A stretch of 64,000 nt of DNA, taken from positions 248,001 to 312,000 of the forward strand of contig NZ_JAJSOH010000001.1 of the NCBI RefSeq assembly GCF_021277265.1. The letters run 5' to 3'. Position 1 is the stretch's first letter. Every line of letters starts with the position of its first letter. The notes below the pieces were generated by a model, which did no database searches, was not told the origin of the DNA, and worked only from the letters and a program-made list of their open reading frames with translations. The position numbers were made by a program, and so were the translations under genes. The DNA is from Kineosporia rhizophila. GTDB lineage: Bacteria; Actinomycetota; Actinomycetes; Actinomycetales; Kineosporiaceae. Positions 26,847-34,274 of the stretch are shown here, in pieces.

Positions 26847-27089
26847 ATGTCCGCAGATGAGGTTCAGCGGCCGGGCTCCTCACAGAACGGCCTGCTCGGC
26901 ATCGCCCTGCGCATCCTGCTCATGTTCCTGTTCCTGTCGCTGTTCGGCCTGGCCAGCAACGGGGTCCGGCTCCCTCTGGTGCCGGGCCTGGTCGTGCTGG
27001 CCGCCGGCGTCGTCCTCAGCCTGGTCGCCGCGGTGTTCGTGTCCAACCTCGTGTGCGACCGTTACGACCGCTGGCGCGCGAGCCGGTAG
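26847..27089 (+). CDS. small membrane protein, two transmembrane helices
   Basis: An 80-residue protein with two hydrophobic segments, about residues 18-36 (LGIALRILLMFLFLSLFGLA) and 43-68 (LPLVPGLVVLAAGVVLSLVAAVFV), and a basic C terminus (CDRYDRWRASR). Positive charges suggest both ends face the cytoplasm. The start ATG 26847 is chosen because upstream in-frame sequence overlaps mod and is not protein-like. It is divergent from the mod-res operon. No family recognised. Confidence 0.65.
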   Translation: MSADEVQRPGSSQNGLLGIALRILLMFLFLSLFGLASNGVRLPLVPGLVVLAAGVVLSLVAAVFVSNLVCDRYDRWRASR

Positions 27090-27096
27090 ACCGCGC

Positions 27097-27558
27097 TCAC
27101 TCCTCGGCGAGGGCGGCTTCCAGGGCCTTGAGCACCTCGTCCAGGTAGGTGCTCCAGTCCTTGTCCTCGGGCAGGAACGCCGACACCAGCCACCCGCCCA
27201 GCGCGAAGCCGGTGACCGCGACGTCGCCCGGGCTCATCACGTCGAGCACGGCCTCCTCGCCCATCGCCGAGGCCATGTAGGTGCGGGCCAGATCGGCGCT
27301 CACCTCGGACCAGTCCTCCTGGGTCTCCGCGAAGTCCTCGGCCAGGTCGGAGATCTCCTGCGCCCCCGGCACCTCGCCGTCGTGCATGTCCTGCAGGACG
27401 ATCGCGGTCACGTTGATGGCGAGCTGGAACGCCTCGATCGTGAAGTCGTCCCCCCGGTCCAGGATGTCCTCGATCGCCTCGTGAAAGCGGTCCGGGTCCT
27501 CCTCCACCGAAGCCTCGAAGGCGGCCCGGACGGCGGGCTCCACTGCGTCGATCTCCAC
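27097..27558 (-). CDS. acidic helical hypothetical protein, 153 residues
   Basis: A soluble, strongly acidic protein (about one residue in five is Asp or Glu) built of helices: FHEAIEDILDRGDDFTIEAFQLAINVTAIVL, DLAEDFAETQEDWSEVSADLA and STYLDEVLKALEAALAEE. The start is GTG 27558, preceded at 7 bases by AGGAG; a longer frame to 27708 has an unlikely Arg/Ser-rich N terminus. In shape and in the ending (a hydrophobic strand, then YLDEVLKAL) it faintly resembles the two acidic paralogues at 16.9-17.8 kb; the resemblance is weak. Function unknown. Confidence 0.65.
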   Translation of the reverse strand: MEIDAVEPAVRAAFEASVEEDPDRFHEAIEDILDRGDDFTIEAFQLAINVTAIVLQDMHDGEVPGAQEISDLAEDFAETQEDWSEVSADLARTYMASAMGEEAVLDVMSPGDVAVTGFALGGWLVSAFLPEDKDWSTYLDEVLKALEAALAEE

Positions 27559-27751
27559 GTGCGTTCTCCTGTACCTCGGGTTCAGCGCCGTGTGAACGGT
27601 AGTGCCAGTTCCGCCCGAGCTCCGCTTCAGAGCCTCTACGGCCGGCCCGCAAAAGGCGTAACCCCGGCGATGTGGCCGGAGGGCCAGTGATCGTTCCGGG
27701 GTCTTCACAGACCACGGTGACAGTGAGAGCAGCGGCCGTCAAACGCCGGGC

Positions 27752-27790
27752 GGGAGGTGCGAGACCGGTCTGGTGGGTCTCGCACCTCCC
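27752..27790 (-). terminator. terminator of the fasciclin gene
   Basis: Perfect 15-base inverted repeat, GGGAGGTGCGAGACC at 27752-27766 and its complement at 27776-27790, with a 9-base loop. It starts 16 bases after the fasciclin stop on the minus strand. Confidence 0.8.
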
Positions 27791-27806
27791 AGCCTGAGGG
27801 GGTGTC

Positions 27807-28478
27807 CTACTTCGCGTCGGCCGGGCTCAGGACCTGGTCGATCAGGTAGACCGTGGCGTTGGCGGTCTTCACGCCGCCGCAGACCACGTTCGCGCCGTTC
27901 ACCATCAGCTCGTCGCCCGAGCCGGTGACCTCGACGTTGCCGCCCTGCACGGTCTTCTGCGTGCCCACCACGTCGTCGGCCGAGAGCTGGCCGGCCACCA
28001 CGTGGTAGGTGAGGATGTCGGTCAGGGTCTTGGAGTCGGTCTCCAGGGTCTTCAGGGTCTTGGCCGGCACCGCCGCGAAAGCGTCGTCCACCGGGGCGAA
28101 GACGGTGAACTCGCCGCCGTTCAGGGTGTCGACCAGGTCGACGTCCGGGTTCAGCTTGCCCGAGACGGCCGCGGTAAGGGTCTTCAGCATGGGGTTGTTG
28201 CTGGCCGCGGTGGCGACCGGGTCGGTGGACATGCCCTCGACCGAACCGGCACCGTCCGGAACAGCCTCGGCATAGGCGGCGCAACCGGGGCCCACCAGGC
28301 CGGACATGGCGTCGTCGGCCGCCTCGGTGGTCATCGACGGGCTGGCCGCGGCCGTGGTGGTGTCCATCGGGGCGGCGGCGTCGGAGGTGCTCTCGTCGTC
28401 ACTGCCGCAGGCGGTGAGGCTGACGGTGGCGGTGAGGGCCACTCCGGCCACCAGGATCCTGCGCATCGAGGCGTTCAT
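27807..28478 (-). CDS. fasciclin (FAS1) domain lipoprotein
   Basis: A 223-residue surface lipoprotein. The signal peptide ([20 protein letters not shown]) ends in the lipobox LTAC with Cys24, followed by an Asp/Ser/Thr-rich linker. The FAS1 fold covers about residues 85-220: [11 protein letters not shown], the H1 box [40 protein letters not shown] and the H2-like ending [19 protein letters not shown]1 domains mediate adhesion; in actinobacteria such lipoproteins are often next to a molybdopterin oxidoreductase, as here (90 bases upstream, same strand). Confidence 0.92.
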   Translation of the reverse strand: MNASMRRILVAGVALTATVSLTACGSDDESTSDAAAPMDTTTAAASPSMTTEAADDAMSGLVGPGCAAYAEAVPDGAGSVEGMSTDPVATAASNNPMLKTLTAAVSGKLNPDVDLVDTLNGGEFTVFAPVDDAFAAVPAKTLKTLETDSKTLTDILTYHVVAGQLSADDVVGTQKTVQGGNVEVTGSGDELMVNGANVVCGGVKTANATVYLIDQVLSPADAK

Positions 28479-28568
28479 GGTGATGAACCTTCTTTCCTTG
28501 GTGAGGCTTTCGGATCTTCGCCGGTAGTTCGGCGCGAGCTGTGCAGCGGATTGGTCTGAGAAGAAGAT

Positions 28569-30104
28569 TTATTCGACGGTCACGACGACGGACTGCCAGC
28601 CGGAGGAACCGTTCGGGAAAGGCTCTGCCCTTTCCTCGATCTGGACCTCACCGTCGCCGTCGACGGCACGCACCTGAAGCGTGTGCGAGCCGGAACCGGC
28701 GTCCCAGCGCCAGACCCACTGTCGCCACAGGTCGTCGTTCACCTGTGCCGACAGTTCGGCCTCCTGCCAGGCGCCGCCGTCGACCCGCACCTCGACCTTC
28801 GAGATGCCGCGTTGCTGAGCCCAGGCCACGCCGGCCACGGCGACCGTGCCGGCCTTGGTCCGGGACAGCGGCCGGGGAGTGTCTATGCGGGAGCTGGTCT
28901 TGATCGGGGCCTGCTGGTCCCAGCCCCGGCGCACCCAGTACGGGTCGAACGCGTCGAATCGGGAGAGCTCCAGATCCACCAGCCATTTGGTGGCACTGAC
29001 ATAGCCGTACAGACCAGGGACGACCATCCGGCAGGGGAATCCGTGCTCCGGCAACAACGGCTCACCGTTCATGGCAATGGCCAGCATTGCTGCCCGTCCG
29101 TCCAGAACCGCCGAAACCGGTGTCCCGATCGTCATTCCGTCGATCGAGGTGCCCACCAGCTGATCGGAGTCCGGATCCACCCCGGCCTCGCGCAGCAGCG
29201 GGGCCAGTTCGACCCCCAGCCAGCGGGCGGTGCCGACCAGTTGCCCGCCGACCTCGTTGGACACACAGGTCATGGTGATGTCGTGCTCCACCATCGGCCG
29301 GGCCAGCAGGTCGTCGAAGTCGAGAGTCAGCTCTTTGCCGACCATCCCGTGAATGCGCAGCTTCCAGTCGTCCGTGGTGATTTTCGGCACCGAAAGTGCC
29401 GTGTCCACGCGATAGAAGTCAGCCGGGTCGGTGTAGAAACTGCTGACGCCCGACACCTCGAGCATGGCCCCCTCGGGCAGGGCGGCGGCCGGCTTGGCGG
29501 GAGTGGGAAGGCGCAGCGCTTTTCGGGACGCAGCCACGTCGGCCCGAATGTTCTGCAGTTGCCGACCAGCCACCCCAGCCGCACCGGCCGCGATCGCCAG
29601 CACCGACGTCATCAGTACCGCTCTTCGCCCGGGCCCTGCTGAATCGCGGTCTCGCGAACGCAGGAGCAGGGCAAGCAACCCGGCCAACCCGGCGACGGCG
29701 ACCACTGCGGCCGCCAGAGAGGGCACCACGTCGATCAGTTCGAATTGAGGACGGGTCGCTGCGGCAGACGCTGCCACCAGGCCCAACAGGGCGGCACCCG
29801 CCAGTCCGATCCGGCGGTAGCGCGTGGCCACGATCCCGACCACGGCCGCGATCAGCGCGACCGTGACGAAAATACCGGCCAGAAGAACAATTTTGTCGTC
29901 CTCGCCGAACTGCTCGATGGCGAACTCCTTGAGCCACCGTGGCGTGCGGTCGATCGCCGCACCACCCACCACGATGGCCGGAGCCGCCGACCGGCCGATC
30001 GCACCCGCGACCAGCTCGGCCACTCCCAGCGCCAGACCGGCCGCGACGACCCCGGCCAAAGCGCCCCGAACGGGCCTGAACTTGCCGTTCTCCTGCGCGA
30101 CCAC
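28569..30104 (-). CDS. membrane-anchored molybdopterin-dependent oxidoreductase
   Basis: A 511-residue protein with four or five N-terminal membrane helices (about residues 14-185), then a sulfite-oxidase-type molybdopterin domain (about 210-395) and a C-terminal Mo-co dimerisation domain (about 400-511, GTVAVAGVAWAQQRGISKVEVRVDGG). Cys280 in ITMTCVSNEVGG is the conserved molybdenum ligand. The catalytic part should face outside. This layout is common in actinobacteria next to fasciclin lipoproteins. There is no heme domain, so the electron acceptor is unknown. The substrate is also unknown; sulfite is only a family guess. Confidence 0.9.
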   Translation of the reverse strand: MVAQENGKFRPVRGALAGVVAAGLALGVAELVAGAIGRSAAPAIVVGGAAIDRTPRWLKEFAIEQFGEDDKIVLLAGIFVTVALIAAVVGIVATRYRRIGLAGAALLGLVAASAAATRPQFELIDVVPSLAAAVVAVAGLAGLLALLLRSRDRDSAGPGRRAVLMTSVLAIAAGAAGVAGRQLQNIRADVAASRKALRLPTPAKPAAALPEGAMLEVSGVSSFYTDPADFYRVDTALSVPKITTDDWKLRIHGMVGKELTLDFDDLLARPMVEHDITMTCVSNEVGGQLVGTARWLGVELAPLLREAGVDPDSDQLVGTSIDGMTIGTPVSAVLDGRAAMLAIAMNGEPLLPEHGFPCRMVVPGLYGYVSATKWLVDLELSRFDAFDPYWVRRGWDQQAPIKTSSRIDTPRPLSRTKAGTVAVAGVAWAQQRGISKVEVRVDGGAWQEAELSAQVNDDLWRQWVWRWDAGSGSHTLQVRAVDGDGEVQIEERAEPFPNGSSGWQSVVVTVE

Positions 30105-30200
30105 GGTTCACCGCCTCCCGAACCCGTTGCTTGGACACAGCGGGTTCGGGGCGAGGACGGCAGCGGATTGGTCCGGATGTTGAGCGGCCCGGCGAAGTCC

Positions 30201-31202
30201 TTACTGCGCCTGGTCTGCGAACGCCGGCCGGAGGGCCGTGATCAGGCGATCCGGCAGACCTGCGGCGACTGCTTCCAGCGAGGGATATTCCATGACGAAG
30301 TGGTCGTCCTCGCACTGACGCACCGCTTCGATCACGTCCTCCAGCCCGACCCGGCGCTCCCGCCACCAGGGCTCGTGCTCGCCGAACAACCGGAACACCT
30401 CGTCCAGCAGCGGCCGCGACAACACCTGCTGCTCGGCCAGCAGAACGGCGTCGTACAGATCCTTGCCCTGCGGGTGCATGTCGCTGATCAACCAGAGCAT
30501 CTTCCAGGCCAGCGACAACGCCGGCGACGCGGCCTGCACCTGGCCGCCGTCGGGAAGGGCGAGGGGCTGAGGAGGCTCCGGCAGCGGCTCGTTGAAGACG
30601 AAGTCGATCTGCACGTCGCCACCAGGCAGGCCCGGCGACGACCAGGGCAGCACCATGCGTCGGCCCGGTACCCGGTCGTAGGTCCAGATGTCCCCGAGTG
30701 TGGCCTGGTCGGCGGCAATCGTCAGACGGGCATCGCGCCGGCCGGCGCGCTCCTGCGCGGCCTGGGCGATGTCCGACACCATGGCTCCGGTACGCCGGCC
30801 ATGAATGCTCCAGGTGTGCGGGACGACGACGAAGTCGAGGTCACGCGGCTGGCGGGCCGACTCGGGGAACCAGAGCGACATCGCCGTGCTGCCGCGCAGA
30901 ACCAGGTTCTCGGCCCAGGGCGTTTCCACGATCGCCGCCAGCACCAGGTGCAGCGCTCGCCACCGGGCCTCCCGCCAGGCCCGGTCGACCGCCGGGTCCC
31001 GGAACGTCGGGTCACTCGCACGATAGGCGTTCGAGTTGTGCAGGTTCGCGGGATCGAAGACGTAACGCTGAACGGCTTCTTCGCTCCCGACCGTCCGGAA
31101 CGTCCTCGGCAGCATCTGTTCCCGCAGGGCCTCGTCGCTCAGCGGCGTCTGGGGCACCTCGCGCCCCGAACCAGGCCGGCGCCCGTCCCAGTCGGCGGTC
31201 AT
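30201..31202 (-). CDS. AbiEii-like nucleotidyltransferase (putative toxin)
   Basis: A 333-residue protein with the nucleotidyltransferase core of the AbiEii/AbiGii family: LVLRGSTAMSLWF (Gly104-Ser105), then RDLDFVV with Asp121 and Asp123, VQIDFVFNEPLPEPP as the third-acid strand, and the downstream helices SLAWKMLWLISDMHPQGKDLYDAVLL, where KDLYD is typical of AbiEii. Such enzymes act as toxins in abortive infection, some by adding nucleotides to tRNA. The ATG overlaps the stop of the upstream 206-residue gene (ATGA) and has AGGAGGAG before it, so the two are coupled. That partner is not the classical AbiEi antitoxin. A longer frame upstream is a shadow of the partner gene. Confidence 0.8.
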   Translation of the reverse strand: MTADWDGRRPGSGREVPQTPLSDEALREQMLPRTFRTVGSEEAVQRYVFDPANLHNSNAYRASDPTFRDPAVDRAWREARWRALHLVLAAIVETPWAENLVLRGSTAMSLWFPESARQPRDLDFVVVPHTWSIHGRRTGAMVSDIAQAAQERAGRRDARLTIAADQATLGDIWTYDRVPGRRMVLPWSSPGLPGGDVQIDFVFNEPLPEPPQPLALPDGGQVQAASPALSLAWKMLWLISDMHPQGKDLYDAVLLAEQQVLSRPLLDEVFRLFGEHEPWWRERRVGLEDVIEAVRQCEDDHFVMEYPSLEAVAAGLPDRLITALRPAFADQAQ

Positions 31203-31819
31203 GAGGTCTCCTCCTTGTCCTCGTCGACGATCCAGCCGTCGTCCAGCGAAAGGTCGCTGTCGTACAGCACGAACTCCTCCTCGACCTCGATGATCTGCAC
31301 CCCGTCGAGATCGGCCAGCAACCGCTGCAGGGCTGCGTGCGCTGCCGGGGCGTCGACGTCGTGACACCGCTGGGTCACGAATCGCTCGTGGGCGCCGTCG
31401 GCCAGAACTCTGCGGGCGTTCCACGACACGTGCGCGCCGTGCGGCTCGGCCAGCCGAGCCAGCTGCGACAGGTCGGTCCCGGCATCCAGCCGCAGCTTGA
31501 CGTGGTGCTCGAAATACTGTCCGGGACCGGGCTGCTGGGGAACTTCTGGCGCTGCCGGGGTGGACTCGATCTTCACCCGCAGCGGCTCGAATCCGGCCGT
31601 CTGCAGGCCGGCCCACAGCTCACGGGTGGCCTGCGCCTCCTGCTCGTAGGAAGCCGCGCCGGGCCGGGTCACCATGACCTGGGAACGAGTGCGGCCGCGG
31701 GCCAGCTGGATGTGGGTGAGCTTGAGGCCCGCTGTCTCCGTCCATCGTCGCAACCGTTCGGTCTCGCCCGGCCGACTACAGCGAACCGTCACATGGGTCT
31801 CGTAGAGGACATCGGTCAC
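31199..31819 (-). CDS. duplicated-domain protein coupled to the AbiEii-like gene
   Basis: A 206-residue soluble protein. Two halves look alike: YETHVTVRCSRPGE near residue 6 and YFEHHVKLRLDAGT near residue 102, each followed by a helix, a strand ending around QVMVTRP or RFVTQRC, then a helix and a last strand (LRVKIES; IIEVEEEFVLYD). This fits two ferredoxin-like beta-alpha-beta modules. The tail is very acidic (DDGWIVDEDKEETS). It is the first gene of a two-gene unit with the AbiEii-like nucleotidyltransferase and could be its antitoxin or a substrate-binding partner; this is inferred from coupling only. Family not recognised. Confidence 0.7.
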   Translation of the reverse strand: MTDVLYETHVTVRCSRPGETERLRRWTETAGLKLTHIQLARGRTRSQVMVTRPGAASYEQEAQATRELWAGLQTAGFEPLRVKIESTPAAPEVPQQPGPGQYFEHHVKLRLDAGTDLSQLARLAEPHGAHVSWNARRVLADGAHERFVTQRCHDVDAPAAHAALQRLLADLDGVQIIEVEEEFVLYDSDLSLDDGWIVDEDKEETS

Positions 31820-31882
31820 GGAACAGAGCGTGGCAGACCAGCCCGTTCCGAGCCGCCGAATTTCCCGGCGCGAAGCGTTTGC

Positions 31883-32533
31883 TCAGGCCAGTCCGGCCGA
31901 TACCGCCCGCCGCACGGCGTCGGCGCGGTCGCGGATGCCGGCCTTGGCGAAAAGGTTGTTGATGTGGGTCTTCACCGTGGCCTCGCTGACGAAGAGGCGT
32001 TCGGCGATGGCCCGGTTGGACAGGCCCTGGCCGATCAGGGCGAACACCTCACGTTCGCGCGGGGTCAGGTACGCCGGGATCTCGCCCGCCGGTTCGGGAG
32101 TTCGCGTGCGGGCGGTGGCGAGCAACCGGTCCTGCACCGCGCGGTCGAGCACGGCCTGACCCGCGGCGGCCGCACGGATGGCGCGGGCGATGTCCTGGCG
32201 GCCGGCGTTCTTGGTGAGGTAGCCCCGGGCTCCGGCGCCGAGGGCGGCCAGGATCGACTCGTCGTCGGCGAAGGTGGTCAGCACGACGACGGCCACGTCG
32301 GGGAACCGCTCGCTGATGCGGCGGGTGGTCTCGGTGCCGTCGAGCACCGGCATGCGCAGGTCCATGAGAACGACGTGAGCCTGGTCGGTCTCGAGCGCCT
32401 GCAGCACCTGCTCGCCGTCGCCCACCGCCGCGACCACGTCGATGTCCGGCAGCAGGTCGAGCACCGCGGCCAGGGGTTCACGAACGGCGGCCTGGTCGTC
32501 GGCCACCACGACCTTGATGACGTCGGTGGTCAC
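31883..32533 (-). CDS. NarL/LuxR family response regulator
   Basis: A 216-residue DNA-binding response regulator. The receiver domain (about 5-120) carries the acidic pair VADDQ (Asp12-Asp13), the phosphorylation site Asp58 in VVLMDLRMP, Thr in VLTTF and Lys in YLTKNA. The C-terminal LuxR-type helix-turn-helix (about 150-212) reads LTPREREVFALIGQGLSNRAIAERLFVSEATVKTHINNLFAKAGIRDRADAVRRA. It overlaps the upstream histidine kinase by 4 bases, so the pair is a cognate two-component system. Confidence 0.95.
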   Translation of the reverse strand: MTTDVIKVVVADDQAAVREPLAAVLDLLPDIDVVAAVGDGEQVLQALETDQAHVVLMDLRMPVLDGTETTRRISERFPDVAVVVLTTFADDESILAALGAGARGYLTKNAGRQDIARAIRAAAAGQAVLDRAVQDRLLATARTRTPEPAGEIPAYLTPREREVFALIGQGLSNRAIAERLFVSEATVKTHINNLFAKAGIRDRADAVRRAVSAGLA

Positions 32534-33681
32534 CGGGAGCCCTCCAGCGGGACGACGGCGGTGACCCGCCAGCCGCCGATCCAGTCTGCGGTATCGGCCG
32601 CCGTGATCGGCCCGGCCTCGAGGACACCCCCGAGCAGGGCCACGCGCTCGCGCATTCCGATCAGTCCCATCCCGCTTCCCGGACTCGCCGACACCGGCGC
32701 CACCACCCGTCCATTGTTGATCGTCAGCACCACATCTGCCGCGCGGCGCCGCAACTCGACCCGTACCGGTGCGCCGGGAGCGTGGCGCGCGGCGTTGGTC
32801 AGCGACTCCTGGGCGATCCGCAGCAGGTTCTGCACCACCTGGGCCGGCAGCTCACCGACGTCACCGTGGACGGTGAGGGCATCACGATGGCCGGACGACT
32901 CGATCATCGCGGTCAGGCTGTCCACCAGGGGCAAGGCGTCTTCCCGCAGGGCGTGCACGGTCCACTGCGCCTGCTGCAGGCTCTCGCGCACCAGGCTGTG
33001 CGCCTTGTCGTTGGCCTGGCGCACGCGGTCCAGGTCGCCGGTGTCGAGCAGCGCATCGGCCAGCTCGAGCTGCATGTTGATCCCGGCCAGGGAGTGCGCC
33101 AGCACGTCGTGCACATCGCGGGCGATCCGGGCCCGCTCGGCCAGCACCGCTGCCTGCGCCTCGGCCCGGGCGGCCCGCTCACCCGCCTGCGCTGCCGCCA
33201 ACGCCGCCTGGGTCGCCTCCTGACGGCTGCGCCGGGCCAGGCCGATCAGGACCGGCAGGCCCAGAGTGAGGCCCACCGGCCAGGGCAGCACCGGCGCGAC
33301 GGCGAACGCGGCGGCACCGGACAGGCCCGCGGCCACAGCCAGAGGAACGGCGCGGCGGGCTTCGAGGCGGACCCCGGCGTGGCCGACCAGGAAGTAGGTG
33401 AAGAGGTACGCGGTGCCCTGGTCACTGGTGGCGATCAGCGCGATCGAGGCCAGGATGCCGGTGGCCAGCCAGGGAAACGCCAGGTCGGGCCGGATGACGG
33501 GCAGGTGGCGGGCGGCCAGGGCCAGGCAGCACAGCGGCAGCAGGACGGCGATGACCAGGCCCGGGCCGGTGGCGCCGATCGGCCGGACCGTCGCCAGCCC
33601 GGCCACGCTCACGCCCACCGTGGCCAGCACCTGCAGCCCCTGCTCGCGGACCCAGGACGACACGCCGCGACGATAGCCCAC
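32530..33681 (-). CDS. sensor histidine kinase (HisKA_3, NarL partner)
   Basis: A 383-residue membrane histidine kinase. About five membrane helices cover residues 15-150, with hardly any extracytoplasmic sensor. The dimerisation helix has the phosphorylated His191 in ERARIARDVHDVLAHSLAGINMQLEL. The ATPase domain follows, with LLRIAQESLTNAARHAPGAPV (N box) and GSGMGLIGMRERVALLGG (G box). The sensed signal is unknown and may lie in the membrane. It overlaps the response regulator by 4 bases and starts 3 bases after the end of a membrane protein gene, forming a three-gene operon. Confidence 0.93.
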   Translation of the reverse strand: MGYRRGVSSWVREQGLQVLATVGVSVAGLATVRPIGATGPGLVIAVLLPLCCLALAARHLPVIRPDLAFPWLATGILASIALIATSDQGTAYLFTYFLVGHAGVRLEARRAVPLAVAAGLSGAAAFAVAPVLPWPVGLTLGLPVLIGLARRSRQEATQAALAAAQAGERAARAEAQAAVLAERARIARDVHDVLAHSLAGINMQLELADALLDTGDLDRVRQANDKAHSLVRESLQQAQWTVHALREDALPLVDSLTAMIESSGHRDALTVHGDVGELPAQVVQNLLRIAQESLTNAARHAPGAPVRVELRRRAADVVLTINNGRVVAPVSASPGSGMGLIGMRERVALLGGVLEAGPITAADTADWIGGWRVTAVVPLEGSR

Positions 33682-33684
33682 CGG

Positions 33685-34203
33685 TCAGGCCGGCTGAGCG
33701 GCGAGCACCGGCACCGCTCCGGTCAGCGCCCGGCTGCGCAGGTAGATCGTGGCCAGCCGGGTCACCACCTCGGTCAGCGCCATCAGCACGAAGGCCGCCA
33801 CCCAGGCGTCGGCACCGGTGATCGAGTGCTCGATGCTGAGCCGGGTGATCGCCTCGCCCCCGCCGTGCTCGCTCCACAGCTGGAACGCCATCCGTGAGCC
33901 CATCCCCAGCACCCACAGCAGCGCAGCCACCACCCCGGCCTTGACCAGTACGTCCTCACCCACACGCCGCACCAGGGTGAACAAGCCGCCGGCGATACCC
34001 AGCGCCGCTCCGACCGTCACCAGCGTCCCGATCAGGACGAGGTCGTTGCCGCCGGTCGGGATGGAGTGCAGATAGCTGTGGGCGACCACAGCGACGATGG
34101 CCAGCGGGAGGATGAAGCCCCGCGGGGTCAGGCGGCCCTCCCGCACCTGGCGCAGCACCAGGAGCAGGAGGACGAGGTCGGTGATCCACTCGGTCGTTGT
34201 CAT
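33685..34203 (-). CDS. membrane protein upstream of the two-component system
   Basis: A 172-residue integral membrane protein with about four helices (LVLLLLVLRQV, FILPLAIVAVVAHSYL, LVLIGTLVTVGAALGIAGGLFTLV, AGVVAALLWVLGMGS, ADAWVAAFVLMALTEVVTRLATIYL). It resembles small actinobacterial proteins placed directly before NarL-type kinase genes. Position, only 3 bases before the kinase gene, suggests it takes part in sensing or is regulated with it. No enzyme motif. Confidence 0.75.
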   Translation of the reverse strand: MTTTEWITDLVLLLLVLRQVREGRLTPRGFILPLAIVAVVAHSYLHSIPTGGNDLVLIGTLVTVGAALGIAGGLFTLVRRVGEDVLVKAGVVAALLWVLGMGSRMAFQLWSEHGGGEAITRLSIEHSITGADAWVAAFVLMALTEVVTRLATIYLRSRALTGAVPVLAAQPA

Positions 34204-34274
34204 GCCTCAAGACTGCTGCGACCTGCGGGAACGCACCTGCACCCAGGGGTGGAGATCCGGGTGGAGACGAGGCC

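Noticed and set aside
29745..31364. 539-residue plus-strand frame across the molybdopterin enzyme and AbiEii-like genes
   Set aside because: Antisense shadow; crosses a clear intergenic gap and has no domain.
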